The notes beneath the pieces were generated by a model. That model was not told the DNA's origin, made no database searches, and was given only the letters and a program-made list of their open reading frames with translations. A program made the translations under genes and the position numbers. Shown piece after piece: positions 36,401 to 43,514 of a DNA stretch of 64,000 nucleotides; the first letter of the stretch is position 1; each line of letters starts with the position of its first letter. Source of the stretch: an uncultured Mycoplasmatota bacterium (GTDB lineage: Bacteria; Bacillota_I; Bacilli_A; RF39; UBA660); the NCBI GenBank assembly GCA_900544625.1, contig UQVR01000001.1, positions 1 through 64,000 on the forward strand, read 5' to 3'.

Positions 36401-37796
36401 CCATGTAAAGGTATTATTTGGTGAAGATCATGCTTATCGTGCAGGAACTATTTCAACAGTTGCTGAAAAAACTGCATTTGGTTATGTAAAAGCATATTGT
36501 GAAGATAAAGGTATTATTTTAAATAATACGGAAATCGAAAGAATTTCTATTGGGTGTACGGGAGTAAAAAGAACAACAGGTCAACATCCCGGAGGTATTA
36601 TTGTTATTCCTCAGTATATGGATGTATTTGATTTTACACCATATCAATATCCAGCGGATGAACCTGATAGTACATGGTATACAACACATTTTGATTTCCA
36701 TGCTATTCATGATAATGTTTTAAAACTTGATATACTTGGACACGATGATCCAACAATGCTTAGATATCTAGGAGATACTACAGGTATTGATATCAAAAAT
36801 GAAATACCTTTTGATGATAAAAATATTATTAGTTTATTTACATCACCGAAGGCACTTGGGGTAACGGAAGAACAAATATTGTGTAAAACTGGTACACTTG
36901 GTATTCCTGAGTTTGGTACAAACTTTGCTATTAATATGCTTTTGGAGATTAAACCAACTCATTTTGCAGATTTAGTTAAGATTGCAGGTTTATCACATGG
37001 TACCAATGTATGGCAAGGTAATGTGCGTGATTTGATTGTTAATAATGTTGCATCATTTAATGAAGTTGTAGGTTGTCGTGATGATATTATGGTTAGTTTA
37101 ATTAACTATGGACTTGATCCATCTAGAGCCTTCAAGATATCTGAGTTTGTTCGTAAAGGAAAAGCCAAAAAAGAACCCGAGACTTGGAATGAACATGTTG
37201 CATATATGAGAGAATTTAGTGTACCAGAATGGTTCATTGAATGCTGTAGAAAAATAGAGTACATGTTTCCAAAAGCTCACGCTTGTGCTTATGTTATGAT
37301 GGCATATCGTGTTGCATGGTTTAAAGTTTATTATCCTTTATATTATTATTCAGCTTATTTTAGTATTAGAAGAAGTGACTTTGATGTTAATGCAATGCTT
37401 AAAGGATATGATGGAATAAAACGCAGACTTATTGAAATAAAGGAAAAAGGCTTTGGCGCATCTGCGAAAGAGTCTGCAGTGGGTGATACACTAGCAGTTG
37501 CTTTAGAAATGCTTGCTCGAGGTTTTTCATTTAAGAATATTGATATTACTAAGTCATTAGCTAAAACATTCTATATTGATGAAGAAAATAAATGCTTATA
37601 TTTACCTTTTATGGCATTAGATGGTTTAGGAGAAAACGTTGCAAATAAAATAATTGAAGAAAGAGAAAAGAAACCGTTTTATTGTGTTGAAGACTTCCAA
37701 AATCGTGGAAAAGTTAATCAAACTACTATCAATGCTTTAAAGGAATTAGGTGTTTTTGAAGGAATGCCTGAATCTGCTCAACTTAGTTTATTTTAG
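33483..37796 (+). CDS. polC: DNA polymerase III PolC-type
   Basis: 1437 residues, the usual PolC length. N-terminal domain and OB fold (about 190-300), PHP domain with intact VELHAHTMMSMMDG, inserted DEDDh 3'-5' exonuclease with D404/E406 (YDTETTG), zinc-binding cysteines (CPNCKKS and CKCGTK near 900-930), polymerase acids in VPDIDLNFSGD, and a C-terminal SAQLSLF tail that ends in a beta-clamp-type motif. It is the main replicase of low-GC Gram-positives. It abuts dnaE with no spacer and has its own AAGGTGG site inside the dnaE end. This adjacency of the two replicases is uncommon. Confidence 0.97.
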   Translation: MSEELNRFFKSISFNDDAFNEALLDRVVFKKGENKFLVYIKNKNVLPVGSVNRLFLCAMNGINGEKNCDINISYDEVTNEDIISYLDYLINDIILKRPSLISVKKSSIEVIDNTIYFHVLNDFERSDLLHESKGILNNLNRYGLGNFNIEVNISEDERKNIQEEIELEKQSVSSKKEEESPIILGVHKDGDVIKLNNILGEMKNIIVEVYIFQKEVTERQGKKGPVFIMNMKVSDKTDSYLMKLVRFNEEEFAHLNKKLNVGSWYRVHGHMEMDEYLHQMVINARNIEIIPSKDVSVKDDCKEKRVELHAHTMMSMMDGVVPTAGLAKFAMKLGHKAVAVTDHNSLQAYPDIYNALQKANKGKEDADKFKALYGAELNVVDVESNIVFKNKEYPLFDQEYVVYDTETTGLNSGVDQMIEIGAVKVKNDEIIDRFDELIACPTPLPKIITELTNITDEMLVGKDSEENVTKRFLEFCGDLPLVAHNAQFDISFVASACKKYNLGEFNNTVVDTMGLARNMYPTWRNHKLSTLVKNLEVEWDEDKHHRADYDCEGTSKCFYKMLYELKRQNINTTIDLETLADKENAIKFARPFHLTVIAKNPVGLKNLFKIISLANTKYLFKGKDAKIPRTDLISLRDGLIVGSGCVNGEVFDKGYGMSDDDLKDLMNFYDYIEVQPASVCSHLIGEDKKFHSVMEYNGYVSRLVKLAKSIGKLVCATGDVHNLRPEDLIYRKVIVHQKTNGKIHPLNREGIELPNMYFMTTEEMLDAFSFLGEDLAKEIVITNTNKIADMVEHLQIIRDKLYTPVLENSAEVTKEMVYNKAHEIYGNPLPKNIEERLEAELAGIIGGGYDVIYLIAEKLVKKSNEDGYFVGSRGSVGSSLVATMMGITEVNGLPPHYVCPNCKKSYFEDEAGESLASLYPSGYDMPDRTCKCGTKLKKEGQDMPFATFLGFKAEKVPDIDLNFSGDNQADAHNHVKVLFGEDHAYRAGTISTVAEKTAFGYVKAYCEDKGIILNNTEIERISIGCTGVKRTTGQHPGGIIVIPQYMDVFDFTPYQYPADEPDSTWYTTHFDFHAIHDNVLKLDILGHDDPTMLRYLGDTTGIDIKNEIPFDDKNIISLFTSPKALGVTEEQILCKTGTLGIPEFGTNFAINMLLEIKPTHFADLVKIAGLSHGTNVWQGNVRDLIVNNVASFNEVVGCRDDIMVSLINYGLDPSRAFKISEFVRKGKAKKEPETWNEHVAYMREFSVPEWFIECCRKIEYMFPKAHACAYVMMAYRVAWFKVYYPLYYYSAYFSIRRSDFDVNAMLKGYDGIKRRLIEIKEKGFGASAKESAVGDTLAVALEMLARGFSFKNIDITKSLAKTFYIDEENKCLYLPFMALDGLGENVANKIIEEREKKPFYCVEDFQNRGKVNQTTINALKELGVFEGMPESAQLSLF

Positions 37797-37845
37797 ATAA
37801 ATCAAGGAAAAACCAGTCTGTCTTTTGTAGTTTTGAAAGAAAAAT

Positions 37846-37874
37846 TTGACAAGCGTTGTCGATTATGTTATAAT
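37846..37874 (+). promoter_or_regulatory. Perfect-consensus promoter P1
   Basis: TTGACA (37846-37851), a 17-base spacer, then TATAAT (37869-37874), with TG upstream of the -10. Confidence 0.85.
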
Positions 37875-37924
37875 TTAGCTCCAATGTGGAAATACTATGA
37901 ACAATATGATAAATTTACACAAAT

Positions 37925-37953
37925 TTGACAAAAAATGTAGTTTGTGGTATAAT
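37925..37953 (+). promoter_or_regulatory. Perfect-consensus promoter P2
   Basis: TTGACA (37925-37930), 17 bases, TATAAT (37948-37953), again with an extended TGG. It lies 79 bases downstream of the identical-quality P1; both point at the 139-residue gene. Confidence 0.85.
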
Positions 37954-37986
37954 GTAATTGTTCGAGTAATTAGGGGGTATGGAAAA

Positions 37987-38406
37987 ATGAAAGGATATGT
38001 TTTAGAATACGTCTGTGAAAATGAATTTAAAAAACTAGAAAGAGCGTTAAAGAAGTATAATATGTTAGCGTTTAAGAAATTGAATTTTGATTATTATCCT
38101 GCTTTAAGAAATGGTAACTTTGTTGGGGAATTAATTTCAGTAAATAAAAAAAATGGTACTGAAACTTATGAACTTAAATTACCAAGTGATAAGATGTTTG
38201 CTCAAATTCATGGCGAAGTTAAATTAGTTTATACTGTTCATAAAAAAGACGAAGTTGTTGTTTTGGAAACTATTACACCATCTGATATTTTATTAGAAGG
38301 TCATAGATCTGAACTTACAACTTATAAAGGAATTATGATTTCTAAAGCTAATGCTTCAAAAGATATGTTTAAGATTGATTTACTTAATATGTTACAAGAT
38401 AAATAA
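37987..38406 (+). CDS. Hypothetical 139-residue cytosolic protein under tandem strong promoters
   Basis: I do not recognise the family. It starts MKGYVLEYVCENEF, is charged throughout, has no signal or membrane segment, and ends KIDLLNMLQDK. A central LKLPSDKMFAQIHGEVKLVYTVHKKDEVVVLETITP region looks like beta sheet. The start at 37987 follows AGGGGG at 9 bases; upstream in-frame codons cross promoter P2 and are rejected. Two perfect promoters and a strong terminator imply an abundant single-gene mRNA. Confidence 0.75.
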   Translation: MKGYVLEYVCENEFKKLERALKKYNMLAFKKLNFDYYPALRNGNFVGELISVNKKNGTETYELKLPSDKMFAQIHGEVKLVYTVHKKDEVVVLETITPSDILLEGHRSELTTYKGIMISKANASKDMFKIDLLNMLQDK

Positions 38407-38414
38407 TTGTTTAT

Positions 38415-38448
38415 AAAACTTAAGCTTCGGGGGTTGCTTAAGTTTTTT
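38415..38448 (+). terminator. Terminator of the 139-residue gene
   Basis: AAAACTTAAGC (38415-38425), a 10-base loop, GCTTAAGTTTT (38436-38446), then Ts. Confidence 0.85.
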
Positions 38449-38469
38449 GTGTTTTTTATTAAAAAATAC

Positions 38470-38498
38470 TTGTCAGAATAAAAATTTTGTGATAATAT
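38470..38498 (+). promoter_or_regulatory. Promoter of the tRNA pair
   Basis: TTGTCA (38470-38475), 17 bases, TAATAT (38493-38498); the first tRNA begins 12 bases later. Confidence 0.65.
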
Positions 38499-38510
38499 TA
38501 ATATTGTCAT

Positions 38511-38587
38511 GGACCTCTAGCTCAGTTGGTTAGAGCCCTCGGCTCATAACCGAGTTGTCATAGGTTCGAGTCCTATGAGGTCCACCA
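38511..38587 (+). tRNA. tRNA with CAT anticodon, probably tRNA-Ile2 (lysidine type)
   Basis: 77 bases with encoded CCA. Cloverleaf: acceptor GGACCTC/GAGGTCC, D arm with AGCTCAGTTGGTTAGAGC, anticodon stem CTCGG/CCGAG with loop CTCATAA, T arm with GGTTCGAGTCC. The G1-C72 pair excludes initiator tRNA. The GGACC acceptor matches Firmicute tRNA-Ile(k2CAU) as I recall it, better than elongator Met; the identity would depend on TilS. Confidence 0.9.
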
Positions 38588-38593
38588 TTTTAG

Positions 38594-38678
38594 GCAAGCG
38601 TGGCGGAACTGGTAGACGCGCTAGACTTAGGATCTAGTGGAATATTCCGTGGGGGTTCAAGTCCCTTCGCTTGCACCA
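38594..38678 (+). tRNA. tRNA-Leu (TAG anticodon)
   Basis: 85 bases with encoded CCA, class II with a long variable arm. Acceptor GCAAGCG/CGCTTGC, anticodon stem CTAGA/TCTAG with the TAG anticodon in CTTAGGA, variable arm GGAATATTCC, T arm GGTTCAAGTCC. It lies 6 bases after the preceding tRNA. Confidence 0.97.
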
Positions 38679-38689
38679 ATATTGAAATT

Positions 38690-38718
38690 AAGCTCGAATG
38701 AATAATTCGGGCTTTATT
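38690..38718 (+). terminator. Terminator of the tRNA operon
   Basis: AAGCTCGAAT (38690-38699), 5-base loop, ATTCGGGCTT (38705-38714) with one GT pair, followed by a short T-rich stretch. Confidence 0.65.
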
Positions 38719-38748
38719 GTATATAAAAAATATAAAGGGAGAATTTGT

Positions 38749-39726
38749 ATGGGATTATTTGATAAAGTTAAATATTATTTTTTTACCATTAAGGAAAATA
38801 AAAGATATAAGAAAATAAAGTCTTGTAATTTACCATATCCTTTTTGGAATAAGAAAAGACAAACCTTTGAGTGGGTGAGATATTCTAAAGATTATAAATG
38901 TTATTGTGTGGAGCCAAGTTTAGTTTATTCTATTGGTGAAGTTGCAAGAACTGGGGTTACATATCATTATAAAGCAAAACTTTATGGAAGAGAGTTTCCT
39001 ACCCAAACAATAAAATATAGATTGATGGTTAATCATTGTCATAGTTTTGAGGAAGTTGTCAAGGCTTTATATGATTATCCGGAAACATTCTCTGTTCCTG
39101 ATGAATTTTTGGATGAATATAGTAAACAAGAATTATCTTATATAAAGGATATTAAAAATTATTTGCTTTTAATTGGGTTAAAGGATATTAAAGAAAGTAA
39201 AGAAAGAAAATTGCTAGATGAAAAATGGGATATTATTTATAATAAAAAACATAAGAATATTAAAGACAGAATTTTTATGATGACTTATTCAAAAAGATGG
39301 AAAAAATTAGAACGTGAAGAATATTTGGAAAGATATTCAAATCCAAAGGTTTTAGAATTCTCTTCTGATCGTCATTTGGATTTTAATAATGAAAATATAG
39401 CTAACGCTATAATAAATGGAGAAAAGAATTATAAAATAAGTGTAAAATATTCTTTCTTGCCAGCAGTAAAGGGTATAAAATATTTAGTTTCTTATGATGG
39501 CAAATATTTAGGAATCGTACAAGTTGTAGATGAAAAAGTAATTAAATTTAAAGACTTAAGTGAAGATATGGTAAATTATAAATTAACTGGTTTTAAAAGT
39601 TTTAAAGAATATAAAAATAGTATGAAAAAAGATTTTATAGAAGATGGTAAGATATATAATGAAGAGTTTACAGATGAATCTTTAATTTGTTATGAAACTA
39701 TAAAAGTAATAGAAAGATTCAAGTAA
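38749..39726 (+). CDS. Protein with C-terminal ASCH-like (PUA-fold) domain
   Basis: 325 residues. The C-terminal part (from about 225) has the ASCH pattern: KISVKYSFLPAVKGIKYLVSYDG, KYLGIVQVVDEKVIKFKDLSEDM, a GFKSFKEYKNSMKKDF helix and LICYETIKVIERF. ASCH domains bind RNA or modified nucleosides. The N-terminal 220 residues are basic and aromatic (PYPFWNKKRQTFEWVRY) and not recognised. The start at 38749 follows AAGGGAG at 8 bases. It is a single-gene unit between the tRNA terminator and its own hairpin. Confidence 0.6.
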   Translation: MGLFDKVKYYFFTIKENKRYKKIKSCNLPYPFWNKKRQTFEWVRYSKDYKCYCVEPSLVYSIGEVARTGVTYHYKAKLYGREFPTQTIKYRLMVNHCHSFEEVVKALYDYPETFSVPDEFLDEYSKQELSYIKDIKNYLLLIGLKDIKESKERKLLDEKWDIIYNKKHKNIKDRIFMMTYSKRWKKLEREEYLERYSNPKVLEFSSDRHLDFNNENIANAIINGEKNYKISVKYSFLPAVKGIKYLVSYDGKYLGIVQVVDEKVIKFKDLSEDMVNYKLTGFKSFKEYKNSMKKDFIEDGKIYNEEFTDESLICYETIKVIERFK

Positions 39727-39731
39727 AAAAA

Positions 39732-39757
39732 CAGTGAAAAAATCACTGCTTTTTTTT
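39732..39757 (+). terminator. Terminator of the ASCH-like gene
   Basis: CAGTGA (39732-39737), loop of As, TCACTG (39743-39748), then C and eight Ts. The following 200 bases to the next promoter hold nothing I can support as a gene. Confidence 0.75.
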
Positions 39758-39962
39758 GGTTTATATATTTTTTACATCATTTTCTATATTTTTTTAATCT
39801 GTCTATTTTGTGGTATTGATGCAATTACTTGTGAAAATGGTTATTATCTTTTGAATAAATACTAAAAAATATGTGCAAAGTATTAGTCGTTAAATAAATT
39901 TTTAGAAACTTTTGAAAATTTTTTTGCTAGTTAAGTTATCTATTAAAAAATGATTGAGGTAT

Positions 39963-39991
39963 TTGCTTTTTATTGGAATTTATGGTATATT
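39963..39991 (+). promoter_or_regulatory. Promoter of the 137-residue membrane protein gene
   Basis: TTGCTT (39963-39968), 17 bases, TATATT (39986-39991) with extended TGG. Confidence 0.6.
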
Positions 39992-40015
39992 ACTAACTAG
40001 AAAGGAGTTGCTATC

Positions 40016-40429
40016 GTGAATAAAAATGAATATTTAAGTGAAGAAAAGTATCAAAAGATAAAAAAACTATTAATTACTTTAGGATTTATTTCACTTGCTG
40101 TTGGTATTATATTATTAATTTTGGCTATCATAGTAAAAATTCCTGATAATAATTCGGCTTTAGCAGATCCAAATTGGTGGAAAAATAGCGAAATCAGAAG
40201 TGATGCTGAAAGTAAAAAAGTGTTATTATTTTTCTTTTCGTTTGTCTTTAGTGTAATGCTTCCTGCTATGTTATTTGGAACGGCTTATAAACGAGAAATA
40301 AAAGCGTTTAATACTCAACAAGAAATGCCTGTTAAACAAGAAACTATTGAAAAAATGGCACCATCTGTTGGAGAAGCTGCAGGTACTGTTGCAAAAGGTA
40401 TTAAAAAAGGATTGAAGGACGAAGAATAA
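40016..40429 (+). CDS. Two-helix membrane protein of unknown function
   Basis: 137 residues starting at GTG behind AAAGGAG at 7-9 bases. The N-terminal 18 residues are cytosolic and charged, membrane segments lie at about 19-41 and 68-91, with an acidic/Trp loop (ADPNWWKNSE) between them. The C-terminal tail ends in a Gly/Lys amphipathic stretch (VGEAAGTVAKGIKKGLKDEE). No family recognised. It has its own promoter and terminator. Confidence 0.7.
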   Translation: MNKNEYLSEEKYQKIKKLLITLGFISLAVGIILLILAIIVKIPDNNSALADPNWWKNSEIRSDAESKKVLLFFFSFVFSVMLPAMLFGTAYKREIKAFNTQQEMPVKQETIEKMAPSVGEAAGTVAKGIKKGLKDEE

Positions 40430-40440
40430 GTAAATTACTT

Positions 40441-40469
40441 AAACTCAAATTAAAATTTTGAGTTTTTTT
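40441..40469 (+). terminator. Terminator after the membrane protein gene
   Basis: AAACTCAAA (40441-40449) and TTTGAGTTT (40457-40465), then Ts. Confidence 0.75.
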
Positions 40470-40596
40470 CTTTTTTGTTATATTATAAATATTGTAATAA
40501 GAATAAGTATATATAATTGTTACAATAGATGTATTAAAAGATGGAAAGAAAGTAATAAAAATTATAATAATGTTGAAAAGATTTTTTGACATTTAG

Positions 40597-40625
40597 TTGA
40601 TTAATATTATGTATGCTGATATAAT
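40597..40625 (+). promoter_or_regulatory. Promoter of the HD hydrolase gene
   Basis: TTGATT (40597-40602), 17 bases, TATAAT (40620-40625) with extended TGA. Confidence 0.65.
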
Positions 40626-40658
40626 ATTCGAAAGAGTTATGCAAGTGGAGGTTTTGTA

Positions 40659-41588
40659 ATGTTAAAGTATTATTTAGAGTTATTAGGTTTTTCTGATATG
40701 CCAGATTTTATTATAAAATATTTAAACTGTCCATCATTAATTAGGCTTAAAGATGTAGGTTACTTTTGTGGTATGGATTATGCTTCGAAAGATATTTATG
40801 ATTTTAGAGAATATATAAGTAGATATGATCATTCTTTAACTGTTGCTTTGATTGTATATAAACTAACTCATGATAAAAAAGCTACAATAGCAGGATTATT
40901 TCATGATATAGCAACACCATGTTTTTCTCATGTTATTGATTATATGAATAAAGATCATGAAAAACAAGAAACTACAGAAGAATATACTGATTTTGTTATA
41001 GAAAATGATATTTGGTTATGCCATTGTTTAGAAGAAGATGGTATATATTTAGAGGATATTGTTGATTTTAAAAAATATAGTATAGTTGATAATGATAGGC
41101 CAAAAGCGTGTGCAGATAGAATTGATGGAGTTGTTTTAACTGGTATTGGTTGGACTAAAAATATTTCCAAAAATGATATTAAAAACATAGTTATGGCGAT
41201 GAGGCTGTTTAAAAATGAAAATGAAGAATTAGAAATTGGGTTTAATTCTTTAGAAGTTGCTAAATTGGTGCTAAAGGTAAGCGAAAGTATAGATTCTTAT
41301 TGTCATTCAAAAGAAGATTTCTATATGATGGAACTACTCGCTAAAATAACTAAATATGCAATTGATATGAACATTATTTGTTATGATGATTTGTATAAGC
41401 TAAACGAAAAAGAATTATTTAATATACTTGAAGAATCTAGTGATTTGTATTTAAAAGAGTTGATTATGGAATTTAAAACTAAGAAAAAAGAAGATATTGA
41501 AGATGTAAAGGTGTCTAATGTTAAGATTAGAGATTTGAACCCTTTAGTAAATGGTGAAAGATTGAGGTTAGTACGAACTCGAAATTAA
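40659..41588 (+). CDS. HD-domain phosphohydrolase
   Basis: 309 residues. The metal-binding HD pattern is R55-Y-D-H58 followed by GLFH82-D83-IATPCFSH91, with a later CADRID aspartate motif. Layout and the ATPCFSH turn resemble dGTPase/dNTP triphosphohydrolase-type HD proteins, so a nucleotide substrate is plausible but not shown. The start follows GTGGAGG. The Nudix gene begins 49 bases later without a clear strong terminator, so both may act in nucleotide clean-up. Confidence 0.8.
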   Translation: MLKYYLELLGFSDMPDFIIKYLNCPSLIRLKDVGYFCGMDYASKDIYDFREYISRYDHSLTVALIVYKLTHDKKATIAGLFHDIATPCFSHVIDYMNKDHEKQETTEEYTDFVIENDIWLCHCLEEDGIYLEDIVDFKKYSIVDNDRPKACADRIDGVVLTGIGWTKNISKNDIKNIVMAMRLFKNENEELEIGFNSLEVAKLVLKVSESIDSYCHSKEDFYMMELLAKITKYAIDMNIICYDDLYKLNEKELFNILEESSDLYLKELIMEFKTKKKEDIEDVKVSNVKIRDLNPLVNGERLRLVRTRN

Positions 41589-41637
41589 AATTTTGTTTTT
41601 TTCCTTTTTGTGTTATATTATAAATGGAGATGATTTT

Positions 41638-42063
41638 ATGAAACCTGGATTAGGTGTTGGTGTTATGATATTAAAGGATAATAAGGTGTTACTTGGCCTT
41701 CGTAATCCTGATAAAGTGAAAGCTTCAAGCGAACTAAAGGGAGAAGGTACATGGACTATGCCTGGTGGTAAAGTTGAATTTATGGAAAAGTTAGTTGATG
41801 CTGCTAAAAGAGAATTGGAAGAAGAAACTAGTTTAATTGCCAAAGACTTAAAACTAATATGTGTATCTGATGATATGACTGATACAGCTCATTATGTTAC
41901 GGCAGGATTTTTAGTCAATTGCTATGAAGGTGAGATTAAAGCTATGGAACCAGAAACTATTTTGGAGTGGAAATGGTTTGATATTGATAATTTACCTGAA
42001 AATATGTATAAACCAAGTAAAGTGGTAATTGAAAAATATTTAAACAATATTATTTATGAATAA
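41638..42063 (+). CDS. Nudix hydrolase
   Basis: 141 residues. The Nudix box is complete in its acids: G44, E50, R58, E59, E62 and E63 (GGKVEFMEKLVDAAKRELEEE), although the final Gly of the consensus is Ser. Full-length single-domain enzyme of the MutT/ADP-ribose type; the TMPGG start is typical. The start at 41638 follows GGAGATG; longer upstream in-frame codons precede that site. Substrate not predictable. Confidence 0.88.
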   Translation: MKPGLGVGVMILKDNKVLLGLRNPDKVKASSELKGEGTWTMPGGKVEFMEKLVDAAKRELEEETSLIAKDLKLICVSDDMTDTAHYVTAGFLVNCYEGEIKAMEPETILEWKWFDIDNLPENMYKPSKVVIEKYLNNIIYE

Positions 42064-42080
42064 AAAATACAAATAAACGT

Positions 42081-42109
42081 TTGCTATTTGTTTATACTTA
42101 TGATATTAT
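42081..42109 (+). promoter_or_regulatory. Promoter of the AAA ATPase gene
   Basis: TTGCTA (42081-42086), 17 bases, TATTAT (42104-42109), extended TGA before the -10. Confidence 0.6.
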
Positions 42110-42126
42110 ATGTTTAGGTGGTAATA

Positions 42127-42984
42127 ATGGTTTATTTAAAAGAATTTAATCTGCTTAGTGAAGAATTTGAAAATGGCATATTGATTAATGAACGAAGAAA
42201 TTATTTTCATAATCAATACCCTTTTAGAATTTTTACTGATAAAAAATTAGAGAAAATAGATTTTACAAATATTACAATACTTTATGGCGGTAATGGTTCT
42301 GGTAAATCAACAATACTAAATATTATTGCAGAAAAGCTTAATGCTAAAGGACTAAATTTTACTGGTGGAGAAATGTTTCAAACTTATGTGGATTATTGTA
42401 AGTATGAAACCTCTTTAGAAATTCCAGATGAAGTAAAAATTATTAAAAGTGATGATGTTTTTGATTATATTTATAATGTTAAAAGAATTAATAATCGAGG
42501 ATTTAATCAAAGAGAAGCTTTGTTAAAAGAATATTTTGAATGTAAAAAGACCTCGATTAGAGATATTAATGATTATCAAAGTATTAAAAATGAAGTAGAT
42601 TCTAAAAGATTGGGACCATCTGGTTTTATTCGGAGAAGAATGCTTGATAAGGATGTTTTTGAACAATCAAATGGTGAATCTGCTTTAATGTATTTCATAT
42701 CTGAAATTAAAGATAATGGAATATATTTACTTGATGAACCTGAAAATAGTATGTCAGCTTCAATGCAATTAAAACTTGCTAAATTTTTAGAAGAATCAGC
42801 CCGATTTTTTAATTGTCAATTTATTATTGCTACACATTCTCCTTTTATATTTGGGATAGATAGTGCAACGATTTATGACTTAGATAGTGTGCCTGTTTCT
42901 ACCAAAAAATGGTGGGAACTTGAAAATATGAAAATATATTATAACTTTTTTAAAGATAATAGTGAAAAATTCGACAAAAAATAA
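42127..42984 (+). CDS. Stand-alone ABC/SMC-like AAA ATPase
   Basis: 285 residues. Walker A GGNGSGKST is at 54-62, a signature-like QSNGESALMYF precedes Walker B GIYLLDEPENSMS, and the H-loop is ATHSPFIF. There are no membrane segments. This is the AAA_21/RecF-like ATPase type that occurs alone or paired with TOPRIM nucleases (OLD) or defence proteins; no partner gene is beside it. The start follows AGGTGG; an in-frame GTG at 42118 is within that site. Confidence 0.8.
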   Translation: MVYLKEFNLLSEEFENGILINERRNYFHNQYPFRIFTDKKLEKIDFTNITILYGGNGSGKSTILNIIAEKLNAKGLNFTGGEMFQTYVDYCKYETSLEIPDEVKIIKSDDVFDYIYNVKRINNRGFNQREALLKEYFECKKTSIRDINDYQSIKNEVDSKRLGPSGFIRRRMLDKDVFEQSNGESALMYFISEIKDNGIYLLDEPENSMSASMQLKLAKFLEESARFFNCQFIIATHSPFIFGIDSATIYDLDSVPVSTKKWWELENMKIYYNFFKDNSEKFDKK

Positions 42985-43068
42985 CATTTCACATTTTCTT
43001 CACAATTATTTCACACTCAATTGTTAGTATTATTTTTAGAGGTTTTAGGAAAAATTGTTTATAAATCA

Positions 43069-43096
43069 TTAACTCTTTTACAAACCTTTCTATAAT
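43069..43096 (+). promoter_or_regulatory. Probable promoter of an intergenic small RNA
   Basis: TTAACT (43069-43074), a 16-base spacer, then TATAAT (43091-43096). Confidence 0.45.
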
Positions 43097-43102
43097 ATAA
43101 AT

Positions 43103-43213
43103 TATAGTCTTATAGTTCCTACAATATTAAGTATTAAAGTTTTCTTTAAAAATATAAACATTTATTGAGTACTTAAGACCTCTATGTTGGATGAAGATTT
43201 ACTTCATCCTTTT
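43103..43213 (+). ncRNA. Candidate small RNA between the AAA ATPase and ireB
   Basis: The 284-base gap holds a promoter (43069-43096), about 110 transcribed bases without an ORF, and a good terminator (43189-43213). The next gene has a separate promoter downstream. Inside, TTAAGTATT near 43127 can pair with GAGTACTTAA near 43167, enclosing a small AAAG/CTTT hairpin. It shares ATAAACATTTA and ATGTTGGATG, in the same order, with the candidate antitoxin RNA at 6219-6315. An attenuated leader of ireB is the alternative. Confidence 0.35.
43189..43213 (+). terminator. Terminator of the candidate small RNA
   Basis: GGATGAAG (43189-43196), ATTTA loop, CTTCATCC (43202-43209), then TTTT. Confidence 0.75.
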
Positions 43214-43216
43214 ATA

Positions 43217-43245
43217 TTGCAATTTACTGATATTTTTGGTAGAAT
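43217..43245 (+). promoter_or_regulatory. Promoter of the ireB operon
   Basis: TTGCAA (43217-43222), 17 bases, TAGAAT (43240-43245) with extended TGG. Confidence 0.6.
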
Positions 43246-43268
43246 TAATTTGATAGTGGGTGAAGTAA

Positions 43269-43514
43269 ATGGATTACAAAACAACAGTATTTAATGTTAA
43301 AGAATTAAGACAAGAACTAATACTTATGACTATTAATGAAGTAGTTGAAGCGTTGGAATTTAAAGGTTATAATGCTACGAATCAGTTAGTAGGTTATTTA
43401 ATAAGTGGAGATGAAAAGTATATAACTACTTTTAATCATTCGAGAGCTAAACTTTGTAAGTTTGATCGTAGTGAAATATTAATGGCAATATTAAATGCCT
43501 ACATGGGGCGCTAA
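43269..43514 (+). CDS. ireB: IreB-family regulatory phosphoprotein (DUF965/YrzL)
   Basis: 81 residues. Family features: an N-terminal YKTTVFN phosphoacceptor stretch with the two threonines used by the IreK kinase in Enterococcus, the VEALEFKGYNATNQLVGYLISGD core, and ARxxLCKFDRSEI at the C terminus. It heads the conserved ireB-ruvX-DUF1292 order of Firmicutes. It overlaps the ruvX start by one base (TAATG). Confidence 0.92.
   Translation: MDYKTTVFNVKELRQELILMTINEVVEALEFKGYNATNQLVGYLISGDEKYITTFNHSRAKLCKFDRSEILMAILNAYMGR

Noticed and set aside
39734..39865. A 43-codon GTG-start frame on the plus strand with a hydrophobic N-terminal half
   Set aside because: It starts inside a terminator hairpin, has no ribosome site, and its hydrophobic part is produced by T runs; chance is the simpler explanation.
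40490..40590. A protein-like tail (VTIDVLKDGKKVIKI) upstream of the HD gene
   Set aside because: The frame has stops just upstream and no start codon with a ribosome site; it cannot be separated from chance.
42990..43080. A 26-codon minus-strand frame as a possible toxin partner of the small RNA near ireB
   Set aside because: It has no ribosome site, it is charged rather than membrane-like, and no promoter was seen for it.
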